NCBI GenBank assembly: GCA_948146395.1
Contig: OX411559.1
Coordinates: 28,302,708-28,366,707, forward strand
Length of the DNA: 64,000 bases
DNA from: Fragum whitleyi
Lineage: Eukaryota; Mollusca; Bivalvia; Cardiida; Cardiidae
Reading direction: 5' to 3'
Shown: in pieces, positions 11,451-23,387 of the stretch
Layout of the letters: every line of letters begins with the position of its first letter
Position numbering within the stretch: the first letter of the stretch is position 1
Position numbers and translations under genes: made by a program
Notes under the pieces: model-generated
Told to the model about the DNA's origin: nothing
The model's input: the letters and a program-made list of their open reading frames with translations, nothing else
Database searches by the model: none

Positions 11451-12248
11451 AAGAGGATCATGAATCAGAGAGAAATATTGTGATATCCGTGGAAGATGAA
11501 AATGACCAATCAAAAACTGAAAATTCTCTCAAGGAAAACAAAATCAAAGATAAATTTGTTCCACAAAATAAAGAGGAAGTAAAAACAGGGTTAACTCCCT
11601 TAAAAGACTCTTCTCAAGAAAAGGAAAGTAAAGTTGAAGTAGAGGGTAGCAGTGATATTGACAATGACCAAGACAATGAATATCCAGATGATTTTGAAGA
11701 TGAACATGTTGTGGAACAGAATGATAGAACAGAGAAAGTGGATATAGAGAATTTAGATATCAATGGTTATGATCAAACTGAATTCCCAACAGAGAAAAAG
11801 AGTAGAAATGACACAGATAATGAACATGATAAATCAAAGAAAGAGATTGACTACCAGGATACTGATTATGAAATAGAAGAAGATATATTTAATGAACAGT
11901 CTGAGAAATCAAAATTTAATGATACCCCAGAAATAAGGCAGAATGGAGTTCAACATCATGAGTCTGACAATAAAACAGAATCTGTTGAGGAGGAAATTCA
12001 CAAAGACAAAGTAGGTAACAATTTACCAGAAAGTGTTAAATCAGAAGAACCTATAGAAGAAGCTTCTGTGAGTGAGAGGAGTGAGAGAAGTAGTTCACAG
12101 AGAGGACTCATGCCCATAGATACAACTGATGGTGACAGAGATATCAATACCAATGTTGGACTTCATAAGGATGGCAACAAGCATGAGGAAATGGATAAAT
12201 ATGAAGAGGAACCTAATATGACAGAAAAATCAAATGGAGATGACAAGG
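11451..12248 (+). CDS. ERICH3: ERICH3-like exon: acidic glutamate-rich region
   Basis: The exon follows the acceptor CTGCTATCAG and ends before GTGAAT, phase 1 in and phase 1 out. It encodes residues 189-454, strongly acidic and low in hydrophobics, with a YPDDFEDEH motif at 11681-11707, DYEIEEDIFNE later and a short Ser/Arg patch (SERSERSSSQRG). It is almost certainly disordered. High Glu content is the feature that gave ERICH3 its name. The donor is weak (GG|GTGAATAA): if it is not used, a stop follows within three codons. The downstream phase fits the use of this donor. Confidence 0.82.
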
Positions 12249-12389
12249 GTGAATAAATATTATAGCATGTTATGTTGCTGGTCATTGTGTTTATCAGTTG
12301 ATTTGTGTAACTACCCAAACACATTTTTTATTTTCATTTTATTTTTTCTTTTGTTGTTTTACCATTGTTTGTGAATTTGTGTATATCTT

Positions 12390-12635
12390 GCAGACTCTCA
12401 ATATTCAAATCATTTGGTCAAAGGTTTGATCCAGGCGGCCGCACATATCTTTAAGGATATTTGTCTCTCACAAATAGGTAGACAATTGTAAACCTAAGCA
12501 GGATTGCAGCTAGAGGATAGGAAAGGATGTAATGGTAGTACTGGTGCGAGAAAAACCAGGATTCCATTGTTGTGTTATCCAGCTGCTTCGATTTGACTGA
12601 AAAAATTATAAAAGCAGTATTAACCCCTTTCATTA
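12390..12635 (+). mobile_element. Diverged tRNA-derived SINE copy
   Basis: A head remnant (AAAGGTTTGATCCAGGCGGC) is followed by the body blocks TTTGTCTCTCACAAATAGGT, GGATAGGAAAGGATG and ATACCAGG-like ACCAGGATTCCATTG, the same order as in the copy at 8284. It is substantially mutated, with no clear tail or target duplication. Confidence 0.65.
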
Positions 12636-12795
12636 ATTTATATGCATGTATCAGTTTTGCATGTATTATCATTTATTTTTTATGCTAATATGTTTATTCA
12701 AAATGTTTGAAATGTTGTAATTTTGATTTATATGCTGTTGTAATCTTGTTTATTGAACTATGATTGTAAAGCTTGTCTTGCATTCATTCACATAT

Positions 12796-13023
12796 GAGCC
12801 TGTGTGTGACATTTCCAACAATTTGACATGTGAGTGAAGGGCCAACATTAATCAACCTTGACTAGTATATTTAGAAGCCTGATTTTCTATATACACGTTT
12901 TGACCCTATCTTTCTACACAGCTCAAAGTGAAGTTCCTGGTCAGACTGTGCAGATGCACTGGCTGGCCAGAGTATTTGCTTTGTGCACATTTGAAATTGT
13001 TGGAAATGTCAGACACAGGCTCG
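12796..13023. mobile_element. MITE with ~38-bp terminal inverted repeats (GAGCCTGTG family)
   Basis: The left end GAGCCTGTGTGTGACATTTC is mirrored by the right end GAAATGTCAGACACAGGCTC, and the match continues inward through CAACAATTT. The element is 228 bp and non-coding. A second copy split by a SINE lies at 42894-43333, and a right-end remnant at 25107-25132. Confidence 0.75.
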
Positions 13024-13928
13024 ATTGTTTGGCAGTTTTTATGTACTTCTTCACAAGAACATAGACATGCTGTTATGCAATAACATCTGAATTTGTGGAA
13101 CATATTTATAGTAAGATTGGTTTTGAATATGATATAAGCAGAATAAAGACTAGGGATTTGATAGACCTCAGTCAGACATAGTATAGAAGAATTTTTATTT
13201 TGAATAATGCTTCAGGTTTTTCATTTTATGCAAAATAACTTAAAAAGACCGGTTATTTAGAAGCAATACTAGGTTTTTAATCTGTTCTTAACAGTCAAAC
13301 CATATATTGATATGGTTGTTTGGGCTGTGAAGACAAATTCAGATAAGTTAACCCACATTTATTCATTTGATATGCATTTATAGTTTACAAAAAAAAACCC
13401 AAAAAACTATTCATATAAATGAACTAATTAATTCATTGGTAGAATCTAAACAAAATATATTAGTGATATTGTAGTAATTTATTTGATGAAACTGTATAAA
13501 CAAAAAGAACAATAACAGAGAGGATAGAATACAATTTGATACAATAAATTTTTAATATAAAAACTTTAACATTGGCCATAACTTCTAAATCAAAGCGGTG
13601 TCGGGGGCATTGTCATCTTACAGTGACAGCTCTTGTTTGGTATTGTAAAATATCATAAACATATTTTTCTGAAATACCTCAGAAAGTTCTGTTGAACGTG
13701 GTTTTGGCAAAGAAATTAAGATTAATCATTAAGGTTTAGTTGTAGAATGAATTTGAAATAATTTATTTGTTTAGAGTTGCCTCAAATCAACAGTATATTT
13801 TGTATGGCAGCCCTTACACAATTCATATTACATTGTATTGACAATGATATTTATAGTGAAATTAAACCAATCTTCAATATTGTCCATTGATCTACAAATT
13901 TGTATTGGTCATGTATGAGCAATATGAA

Positions 13929-13998
13929 GGGGTCAATGCAATACTATTGTAAGTGCCTATTGATATATAGGCACTTACAATAGTATTGCACTGACCCC
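13929..13998. repeat. Near-perfect 70-bp palindromic hairpin (type A)
   Basis: Two 32-nt arms, starting GGGGTCAATGCAATACTATT and ending ATAGTATTGCACTGACCCC, pair at 31 of 32 positions around a 6-nt loop. It is the best preserved of a family that also occurs at 35353 and 53169 and, interrupted, at 23380/24702. It lies 118 bp upstream of the acidic microexon. Confidence 0.85.
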
Positions 13999-14116
13999 TC
14001 GAATTATTGCTTCAATATTATTGCCAAAAGATATGAGGTATAGGTCTGTTTATGGACCTCATATTTTTATACAGTTCTGCTCACCTAATCAATGTTCTGG
14101 TTTTGTTTCATTACAG

Positions 14117-14146
14117 ATAACTATGAGGATGACTTTGAGGATGAAG
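14117..14146 (+). CDS. ERICH3: 30-nt acidic microexon (D-N-Y-E-D-D-F-E-D-E)
   Basis: The exon lies between the acceptor TTTCATTACAG and the donor GTTAGT, phase 1 in and phase 1 out, so it can be skipped without a frameshift. Its ten codons give the same acidic aromatic motif found as YPDDFEDE in the previous exon and KYEDDFEAD in the exon at 40460. It is too short for an open reading frame search. The call rests on splice sites, phase and motif recurrence. The following intron is 13.6 kb. Confidence 0.7.
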
Positions 14147-14901
14147 GTTAGTCTATTATGTAAATATATCAATTCCCATGGGTGTCTATACTAATTGTCC
14201 TGCACTGTCCATAACTCCTTTTATCATTTTAAACTTTTCATCATGCCTATTCATCAATGAATGTAAATAAAAGGGAAATAATATGGCCATAAGTAAATTC
14301 GTCCTTGCCAAGTACTTTATGAACAAATAGATTTTATGTGCCTATTATTTTAGGAATCTTAACCCATTTATTTTATATGTTTAATCTTGGCTGTTTTTCA
14401 TGAGCATTGTTGAATTAGTGGAACTGCGAAAACAGAGTTTAAGAACAGTAACAATGTTATTGAATAAAGTCTCTCAAACTGCCTTTACCATAGGTAGAGT
14501 ATTCTAGATACATTTTGTCTTACTTTGACATCTGAGCATCCAGTAATTCTACAAGAGTACTTACTACCTTTGTTTATTTCTAAGTTATCATCTTTTTATA
14601 AGTGGTTTTAAAAGTAGAAGAGCAACAGAAGTGCTTACAATAACCTATGTTTTAAACAACAAATATTTAATGAGAATCTTTACAATTTATTCCTACCCTG
14701 CTTAAACTATGCTTTATAATGTTCTAAGAAAATTATCTGATCATATTGTTTATTTATCAAATTGAAATGAACATCAAAATCGTTTATATAGATAGGTAAA
14801 AGGAAATAGAAGGAAATAAATGCACACAATTTGCATTGTGCATCTCAAAAATAATAGCAAATCTGGGTTATAAAACCCTAGAAGGATTGACAAAATATTA
14901 A

Positions 14902-15122
14902 CCCTTTCCTGTTTTACAAAATGTTGGACCTGTCCAAATTCAAAGGTTTTGCAGACGAAAATTCAAAATGGATTTAATATGAAAAATAACCATTCAGTAT
15001 GGTAGAAAATAGTGTGGAAAAAGAAGAAATTGCTTGTCAGCAGCAATTTCTTCTTTTTTCACAATGTTTTCTCAATCATAAAATTACAGGCTCGTAAAAA
15101 GCAGGGATTAAAAAGCAATGGG
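14902..15122. mobile_element. MITE with TTAA flanks and CCC...GGG ends (piggyBac-like)
   Basis: TTAA|CCCTTTCCTG opens the element and CAATGGG|TTAA closes it. The centre is a self-complementary block, GAAGAAATTGCTTGTCAGCA with AGCAATTTCTTCTT. TTAA duplication with CCC-starting ends is the habit of piggyBac-type elements. Part of the same element occurs in opposite orientation at 20689-20870. No transposase is present. Confidence 0.6.
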
Positions 15123-16447
15123 TTAAGTTTAGATAGAAATTTATATTTGTGTCTATCACTAGCATATTTTATGCTTTCATATTATTTACTTCATCTTGTG
15201 GTTATTCTAGATAGCATGATTTATATGATTTGTTATCAATATGATATATCTTTAAATTATTCATTGTTATCAATTAGTTAGGTTTATATCTATATCATAA
15301 TCAAAGTTTAATGATATTGTTTATCAAATAAATTGACAGATTCAAAATAGGAGAGTGACCCTCGTGCCAAGAATGGTGGCCAAAATGGTGACAAAAGTGA
15401 TTGGTGCAGTCATGTGACCTTATCATGAAGGTCATGTGACATGCATTTCAGGCGGCCATTTCAAAAACTCTAAAATTTTGTGAAAATTGTTTTATTATTT
15501 TAAAAAGTGAATTATAAATAACTGGTGATTAAATGTGTGTGATAAAGATAGTTTTTTTGATGAAATTTAATTTTCATTGTATGAGCTTTCTTCAAACTTT
15601 GCACAAAGCTTTCCTGAATTTCTAACATAAAGTTTATATTTAAAGGACAAATGTTAGATTTATGGGTTGCTCAGAACATGAAAATTTAAAATCTTAAGTT
15701 AAAATGGGCAAACATATGTAAATATCCGAGTGTTCCCGTATCTGCCTCTAGATACAGTTGTGTTTCGTAATTACGAAAAAAGGCTTTTTAGTGTCCAAAG
15801 TTTCAGCGACTTTTGCTTTGCCGTACAGTAATGTGCTTGGCTTTTATGGTTTATTCTTCTGAACGGTGTTTAATGACTAGTTCAAGGATGTTTTAATTTA
15901 ATATTACTTAAGTTCATGCTTTAAAATAGTTATTTATGTTTATGAAATAATAATTCTGAATTTGTAGTAAGTTGTGTTCTGTGTAGAATAAATGTAGATA
16001 GCATTTTTTCTATTTTATCTTTTATTCATAATAGACATCAAAAGCTTGGGTTAAACTTCATTTTTTCAGAAAAATGAATGAGAAATGTTTCACCAGAAGG
16101 ATGAAATTTTTAACCAGCAAAAGTTATTTCCGTCTTTTAACATTCATCTTACTTCACTGATAAGCTATACCTTTCAACAAAATCAATCGTCTGAGCTTGA
16201 ATTATGTGGTTAAACTTTAAGTCTAAAATCAAATTATCAGATTTGTAACTCCTCTTAAAAAGTTCTTCATAAAACCAAATTAACACAGACGGTCAACAAG
16301 AACTTAACTTCCCCTCATAGTAGAGGTCTAAGATGGGATAAAACCTGTTTTAAGCTTCATTAAAAATCATATGTAGTAGGTACTAATTGAAATCTTCTTG
16401 AAAGACAATTCCAATAATTACCTACAACATAGGGTTTATGCAAGTAC

Positions 16448-16694
16448 TTTTATGCTTCTTTATCTGTGTCGGTATATCTGTCTGTCTGTGAAAAACTTAA
16501 CCCATGAACATTTTCCTGTTACTTCAACTCTATTCAAGTGACAATTAGCTTACATTTGAAGGCTCCTCACAACAAAACACATCATGCAATGTCAAGGACG
16601 TCATCTGCTAAGGTCAAGGTCAATTATTAAGGTCAAAATTTAAAACAGCCCTTTTGGGGCATTATTTTAGCTTTCTACAAGCACATCTTGTTTA
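16448..16694 (+). repeat. Interspersed element of the GGGGCATTA..CATCTTGTT family
   Basis: It starts TTTTATGCTTCTTTATCTG, carries TCTGTCTGTCTG and CAAGGTCAATTATTAAGGTC, and ends TTTTGGGGCATTATTTTAGC...CACATCTTGTTT. Other copies are at about 22040-22335 and 34123-34386, the latter with TATGCCGCCTCACTAATAGT and GGGCGTATTATTT at its start. Non-coding. Confidence 0.55.
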
Positions 16695-17388
16695 ATACAT
16701 TTTATTCTTTACTTGAAATACACACTCTATCTTTATGGTTATGTCATACTATTTACAAGCATGCAGGCAAGTCAAGTTTAAAATTTGAGAAAAAAATCCT
16801 TATTCAAAGAATTTAAAAACAGGACACAATCATGATTGTTCATTACAAAAGATCTTTTTTGTGATCCATCTAGAAATTTTGGTATTTTTGAAGTGGTCAC
16901 CTGTAAAATTTGAATGCTGTTTCTTGTCTCATTACACTTAATATTCCTGAGCATGCTTTCCTACAGTTTTTGTGCATAGTTTTGTATTATTTTTTCCATA
17001 TGATTTTTCATTTTATTAAGTTGTGTATATGGCTTTGTATCAACAGCTCTAAAGAGTTGCCTAACTCTTACCAAACAACTGAAATTTGATCTGTTTAGAA
17101 TTTGAAGTCGATTCAAATTGAACTTAAATAAAGAAATATTCTTAAACATCAAAAGTCTGCTCAAAGTTGAAATACGAGGGTCCATCAATGATTTTGTGAA
17201 CTTTTCTTACAAGTTTAATAAGTGTTAACGCATGTCAACATAATTTGACTTCATTAAACACTTAACATTTTCTGATGTGTACGGTGTAAAGCGTGTTTAA
17301 AAGGAAATGACATCCTAAACTATAAATAAAGTACGGGTTGCTAAAGGAGATTACAGATTACTCAGGAAGTACATAGATCTAAGTTATA

Positions 17389-18713
17389 TTTTTATACGCC
17401 CGTCGAAGACGGGACGTATTATGGGATCACCCGTGGCGTCCGGGCGTCCGGCGGCGTCCACTTCTTTGTCCGGAGCATAACTCTGTCACTTGAAGTCCGA
17501 TTGACTTCAAACTTGGCAATTGTGTTCTTCTCATCATTACGGAGTGCAGTGCACAAGAACCATAACTCTACCTGGCATATTTTTTGAGTTATTGCCCTTT
17601 GTTGTTTTTCATACTTGAATCTTGTCCGGAGTATATCTCTAAAAGTATAATAGCTAGGATCACGAAACTTCATGGGTGTATAGATCTCACCAAGGGGGAG
17701 TGCAGTGCACAAGAACCATAACTCTACCTAGCCTATTTTTTTAGTTATTGCCCTTTGTTGTTTTTCAGACTTGAATCTTGTCCGGAGTATATCTCTAAAA
17801 GTATAATAGCTAGGATCATGAAACTTCATGGGTGTATAGATCTCACCAAGGGGGAGTGCAGTGCACAAGAACCATAACTCTACCTATACTATTTTTTGAG
17901 TTATTGCCCTTTGTTGTTTTTCAGACTTGAATGTTGTCCGGAGTATATCTCTTAAAGTATAATAGCTAGGATCATGAAACTTCACAGGTGTGTAGATCTC
18001 ACCAAGGGGGAGTGAAGTGCATAAGAACCAAAACTCTACCTATACTATTTTTTGAGTTATTGCCCTTTGTTGTTTTTCATACTTGAATCTTGTCCAGAGT
18101 ATATCTCTAAAAGTATAATAGCTAGGATCATGAAACTTCATGGGTGTATAGATCTCACCAAGGGGGAGTGCAGTGCACAAGAACCATAACTGTACCTGGC
18201 TTATTTTTTGAGTTATTGCCCTTTGTTGTTTTTCAGACTTGAATCTTGTCCGGAGTATATCTCTAAAAGTATAATAGCTAGGATCATGAAACTTCATGGG
18301 TGTATAGATCTCACCAAGGGGGAGTGCAGCGCACAAGAACCATAACTCTACCTGGCCTATTTTTTGAGTTATTGCCCTTTGTTGTTTTTCAGACTTGAAT
18401 CTTGTCCGGAGTATATCTCTTAAAGTATAATAGCTAGGATCATGAAACTTCACGGGTGTATAGATCTCACCAAGGGGGAGTGCAGTGCTCAAGAACCATA
18501 ACTCTACCTGGCCTATTTTTTGAGTTATTGCCCTTTGTTGTTTTTCATACTTGAATCTTGTCCATAGTATATCTCTTAAAGTATAACAGCTAGGATCATG
18601 AAACTTCATGGGTGCAAAAAACATTCATTCAAAATAACCTCAGTTCTATTCAAACCCCAAGTTTATACTAAGCAGTGTGACGGGCGTATCTTGTGACAAT
18701 TTGGCACCTTGTT
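17389..18713. mobile_element. ATACGCCCGTC element with seven 156-bp tandem repeats
   Basis: The left end has ATACGCCCGTC (17394-17404) within a hairpin CCCGTCGAAGACGGG. The right end has the inverse GACGGGCGTAT (18679-18689), then TTGTGACAATTTGG...CCTTGTT. The core is seven copies of a unit marked by GTGCAGTGCACAAGAACC, with an exact spacing of 156 bp between TAGATCTCAC landmarks (17681, 17837, 17993, 18149, 18305, 18461). No target-site duplication is visible. The architecture resembles bivalve pearl-type or Helentron-derived (HINE-like) non-autonomous elements. The 194-residue antisense frame is a by-product of 156 being divisible by 3. Confidence 0.8.
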
Positions 18714-19708
18714 CAAATATTGTGTATCATTTTGCAAAGGTCTTGAAAAAATGTCCTTTTCTAAAAATGAATTCCTTTCTTAAAGGAAAAATGCCATTGA
18801 AATTAGGGAATTTATATATCTGTAAATCATTAACCAAACTCCACTGAAATTCACAGGTCAAAAAGATTTTCAAATTTGAACAAATCTAGTATAGACATAA
18901 TTCCACTTGGGTCTTATATTCAACATAAATTATTACAAGATGTCCACCAAATTTGGAAAAATGTATACATGTGTTGTGAGTGTCTCTTTGATCAAATGTT
19001 TGTAGGGGTAGAAAAATGATTTGCATTGTAACAAAGTAAAGTCAAAGAGAAGATGTCCTATTTGTATCTAATCTTAACTTCAATTCAAATATAATAATAT
19101 ATGTCTTGGGTGAAAATGTTTAAAAAAGAATACAGTTTGGAAATATAATTTGTATATTTTCCCTTGAAAATTTCAATTTTCAAGTCCCTTGGTATAGTTT
19201 TTGGTAGTAAAATTTTGCAATATTCATGGAATGATTCTTATTACATGTACTATATTTTATAGAAAAATACAATCAATGAGGATTAATTCACCACCATTAA
19301 AAAGATCAAACTTCTTTTTAGCGCACAGAGAAATTTCCCGCAATAGAAATATTCGTAAATGATAATTTTCCTTATTGATGCTCCAGGAGACAAAAGTGAA
19401 GTTGTAACATGGATGTCTAGGAATTCTTTTACACTTATCTACTGAGACATTTCTATGGCCAAGATGATATAATTTGAGAGGTTTGGCCATTGCTAAATTT
19501 GAAAAATATTTTCAATTCCTGTCAAAAATATACAAGGAAAGGAATTCAGATGTGCCATAAACGGGTGTGCTAGGGGCAGGTCACGTAACGCCTTGTAACG
19601 CCTTGTTGCATGTGCTTCCATCTTGGAATGTGATGAGATAAAAGCAAATGAGTTAGGAGATGTGACTTTAGTTAAAGTGAGAAGTTTGAAAGGTCCTATA
19701 TAACCAAC

Positions 19709-19878
19709 CTAATCGTAGACCTATGGGAGATAGCAGCTGGAGGCTAGGAAAGAATGTGGTGGTTGTACTGGTAAGAGAAATACCAGGAAACCATTGTTAG
19801 GTGCTCTAGCCTCCGCGATATAACTGAAAAAATGTTGAAAGTGGCGTTGAACTCCATTCAATCAATCAATCAACTTAG
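19709..19878 (+). mobile_element. 5'-truncated tRNA-derived SINE with target duplication
   Basis: It begins within the body (ATCGTAGACCTATGGGAGAT), contains GGAGGCTAGGAAAGAATG, and ends with the (ATCA)n tail CAATCAATCAATCAAC. ATAACCAAC flanks it at 19700-19708 and 19879-19887. It is the same family as 37017, 38877 and 43026. Loss of the head fits incomplete reverse transcription. Confidence 0.78.
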
Positions 19879-20124
19879 ATAACCAACATGAATTTTAAAG
19901 AGAAAGTTCACAAAATTATTGATGGGCTCTTGTAAAAGAAGTGAATGAGGTAAATGGAAGAAATTGCTGATTATTTTCCTCCCATGTTTATGATGACATA
20001 AAAATTAATCACAGGCATTTACAAAGATGCTAACTTGATATGATTGTTTGGTAACAGCTTATTGACAAATTAATTTTGCTTTAGTGCTAGCACTGCACAG
20101 CACTGCACAATACAGCAATGACAA

Positions 20125-20289
20125 GGGGCCAACTTATTTCTGGCCCACATTTGTGTTGGGTGTAGACTGGTCTCATTATCAAATATCAGAATAGCCTTTT
20201 CTAGGCTATTGCTGGTAGCCCGCTGTCTGATACTCTGATGAAGCAGGCAACAATACCCCCTCCCCAAGGGTCAGAAATAAGTTGGCCAA
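20125..20289. mobile_element. 165-bp MITE with ~20-bp terminal inverted repeats
   Basis: The left end GGCCAACTTATTTCTGGCCC is mirrored by the right end GGGTCAGAAATAAGTTGGCC. There is no open frame of note; the 65-residue minus-strand frame over it is not credible. It is single in the window. Confidence 0.6.
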
Positions 20290-20536
20290 AGGATTCAAAG
20301 CAGTCCTAGCTTGACTAAATCACAAAATAGACTGCATACTAGTAATTAATTAAATACAAGATACAATTGTATAATATTATTGAGGAAAGGAAAGATGTTA
20401 CCACTGTAAATTGGGAAGATTTCATGTTGCTGAACTTGTACTTCATGTCTGATAGATTCATATTTTTGAGTGATTTTTGTTTATCCTGATTTCTGAGATA
20501 AACAAAAATTTAAAAACAATACATATAAAATATTCT

Positions 20537-21196
20537 TAATTTTTCGAGCAGTCATAGATGAAAATGAAAATAAAACTGTCACCTATGAAAACCTAAGAAG
20601 ACCTGGGGCCCTTAAAATGGTTTTATTTCTACCAAAAAATGTGTGAATCTATATCATTTCCTTATTAGCTCTTCTTAACCCTTTGCTGTTTAATCCGTGG
20701 TTTTTACGTGTCTGTGATTTTATGATTGAGAAAACATTGTGAAAAAGAAGAAAGCAATTTCTTCTTTTTCCACACTATTTTCTACCCTTCTGAATGGTTA
20801 TTTTTCAAATTAAGTCCACTTTAAATTTTCATCTGCAAAACCTTTGAATTTGGACAGGTCGAAATACATATTCTAAATTTTTCAAGCAGTCATAGATGAT
20901 AATGAAAATAAAACTGACTCCTATGAAAACCTATAAAAACCTGGGGCCCTTAAAATGGTTTTATTTCTAGCAAAAAATGTGTGAATCTATATCATTTCCT
21001 TATTAACTCTTCTTAATGCTGTTTGCGCCATTTTCCTGCTGTACACAAAGCTTTGATAGGCAATCAGCCTGCACAGACATGCTGTCTGATCTTAGCCTAC
21101 CTGCTTAAGTTTTGGAGGGAAAATTTGAGCCAGACAGATTGAATAATTAACAGTATGTTTGATAGAAAAAATAGTTTCAGCAGGAAAAGGGTTAAA
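20537..21196. repeat. 150-bp direct duplication, each copy followed by a TTAA-type MITE
   Basis: The block starting 'AGCAGTCATAGATGA' and containing CCTGGGGCCCTTAAAATGG is present at 20537-20690 and again at 20879-21020. After the first copy comes TTAACCCTTTGCTG and part of the MITE also seen at 14902. After the second comes a different TTAA element (TTAATGCTG...TTTTCCTGCTG to CAGCAGGAAAAGGGTTAA near 21196). The arrangement suggests a local duplication with independent insertions at one favoured TTAA site. Confidence 0.55.
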
Positions 21197-22039
21197 AAGA
21201 ATTTCCAAAGCCGCTTCCTATTCAGCAAACACCTTGTATTCAGCAAGCAACTTCCGAGTTCAAAAACAATCTTCACCGTAATTAATAAATTAGACTTGAA
21301 GTGATATAGCCAATCATTATACAAGAAAAGATGTTGTGCCAATGTTACATGTTATGTTATGGGACTAGTGTTTCATATGCAAGAAGCACACATGGTTGTT
21401 GTCTGAGTATAATTGGTAGGCATGAGTTGTTGTGGTGTTCACATGGAGATGTTGCAAAACCAGACTTTCTAGTTCTGTTCAAGAAGTAATTGACAAATAT
21501 GTATTAATGTCAAAACCAATACAGAATATTTCTCAAAAAAACACTGTCAACTAAAGAAAGAAAGCAAGGCCTAAGAAATTATGATTCCTTTTATGGAGCC
21601 ACCTGATAGCCTCCTTCAAGTGTGTAATAATCATAATACAACATCATGTTTAAAGAAGTTTTCAATTTACCTGAGAACATTTAGGCCTTCTTGTTTATTC
21701 AATGTCAAGGATTTTTTGGGTTTGTTTCAAGAGTTCATACAGACCTATATGATAAGGTATCTCAGACAATGAGGTTTGTCAGAGTGTGGTTTGTTGTATA
21801 TCAATTTGGGGAGGTATATTAAAGAAGAAATTTGTAAATACCAAAGTTACAATATCAAATTATACCAGGATTTTTTGTTAGTATAAAAAAAAAACACAGT
21901 TATTACCCTGTTCATAGTCAATAGCTTTTTGCAGACACTAGAAAGTGTGTTTATACAATGGCTAACTATTTTAGAGTAAGGAGTAATTGAGATAGTAAAA
22001 GAAATTAAGTATTGGTCTTTTTCATTATTCCACTTGTCC

Positions 22040-22335
22040 ACCTGTATTAGGGGCATATTATTTTAACAGTGTCTGTACATCTGTCTGTCTGTTTGTCCAT
22101 CAATCAGTCCATCTCTCTGTCTGCAAAACCTAAACTTGTGATTTGAACATTTTCTTATTTCTCTTGAACACTATTAATTTTGTATTTACTAGTTAATAGT
22201 TGCTCATAGTTGGCATAAAGGTGCCTTGTATCAATCTGAATGTTTGAAAGTCAAGATCATCCGACAAGTTCAAGATGAATTAATAAGTCATCAAGGTCAG
22301 ACTTCTTATTGCAGGGGCATTAGTCTTTTATGAGC
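22040..22335 (+). repeat. Interspersed element of the GGGGCATTA family
   Basis: It opens with ATTAGGGGCATATTATTTT and TCTGTCTGTCTGTTTGTCC, and has CAAGATCATCCGACAAGTTC and TCATCAAGGTCAGA further on. It ends with GCAGGGGCATTAGTCTTTT. Compare 16448-16694 and 34123-34386. Non-coding. Confidence 0.45.
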
Positions 22336-23387
22336 ATATCTCATTTGAAGCATTTGTTTGACACATTATATTTTTAAATTCTGTAGACATGTTGATTGAA
22401 TATCATTGACAAGCAATGCTAGGAAAATAATAAGTGAAACTCTGCAAAGCCAAGAATCGAACATAGTTATTCTGAAATTTAAAATCACCATATAGGATAT
22501 GAATTTGTTACTCATTCTAAATTTATTTTTCAAACAGAATATACAGAGTCATAAGTGAAATTCTTCACCCTTTCCAGAATGTCAATATTACTTTTAATAG
22601 GCTTTACTTTTATTAACTGTGGTTTAGACAATGGTAACAGAGCATACAGGTGCAGGCTGACAATTGCTTATTTCTTCTTTTTTCTTGGAAAAGATACGCG
22701 GGTTACTTATATACCAAATTGCTTCGTTTTACAGAGTATTACTTAAGAATCATATTATTTGTTTCTATACTATACACAAACAGCTGTAGGAAACATGTAC
22801 AATTTTAAATCTTACCCCCTTTTTATATTTACTATATATTTTTTTAATTGATAATCAATTTTTTTGACATATCAGATAATAAAATCTTTTTTTTTTTACC
22901 TCAGTAATTGATTTCCTCCCTTAATCAAAATTTAACCCAATTGTAATGGTGATACAACGTAACAATTTAATTACTGATTTATGATTAAACCTTTTACCAA
23001 ATGATATGGATTAACCTAAAAATCCTTTCACAATGTACAAAGTTTATAATTTATAAATTCATGATCCATAGAAGAAAGTGTAAAGCCACTTACAACCTTT
23101 TAGTAAACTTGGCATCAAAATATCCTGATAGGTCAACTTGAGCATAATCCCATAATTCAAAGTTTAACGCTTTGTACTGTTTTGGATCACTTTCTTAATC
23201 AAATTTTGCAGAGCCTAGCAAATTTAATAAATTGATCTCCAGACAATGTTAGTTGCAATAGATTAGTTTGAAAAAAGATATTGTTTTATCAATCATCCCT
23301 TGTATGTTGGAATGTGTTCTTTATCAAGGCAAAGAAGATCATCCATGCATAGTAAATCAAGGGATCACTTCATAATTATTGTAAGTC

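Noticed and set aside
18040..18624. 194-residue minus-strand open frame with 52-residue repeats
   Set aside because: It lies wholly inside a 156-bp tandem array with period divisible by 3. The same peptide recurs in the copy at 23850-24065. No start context, splice sites or codon pattern.
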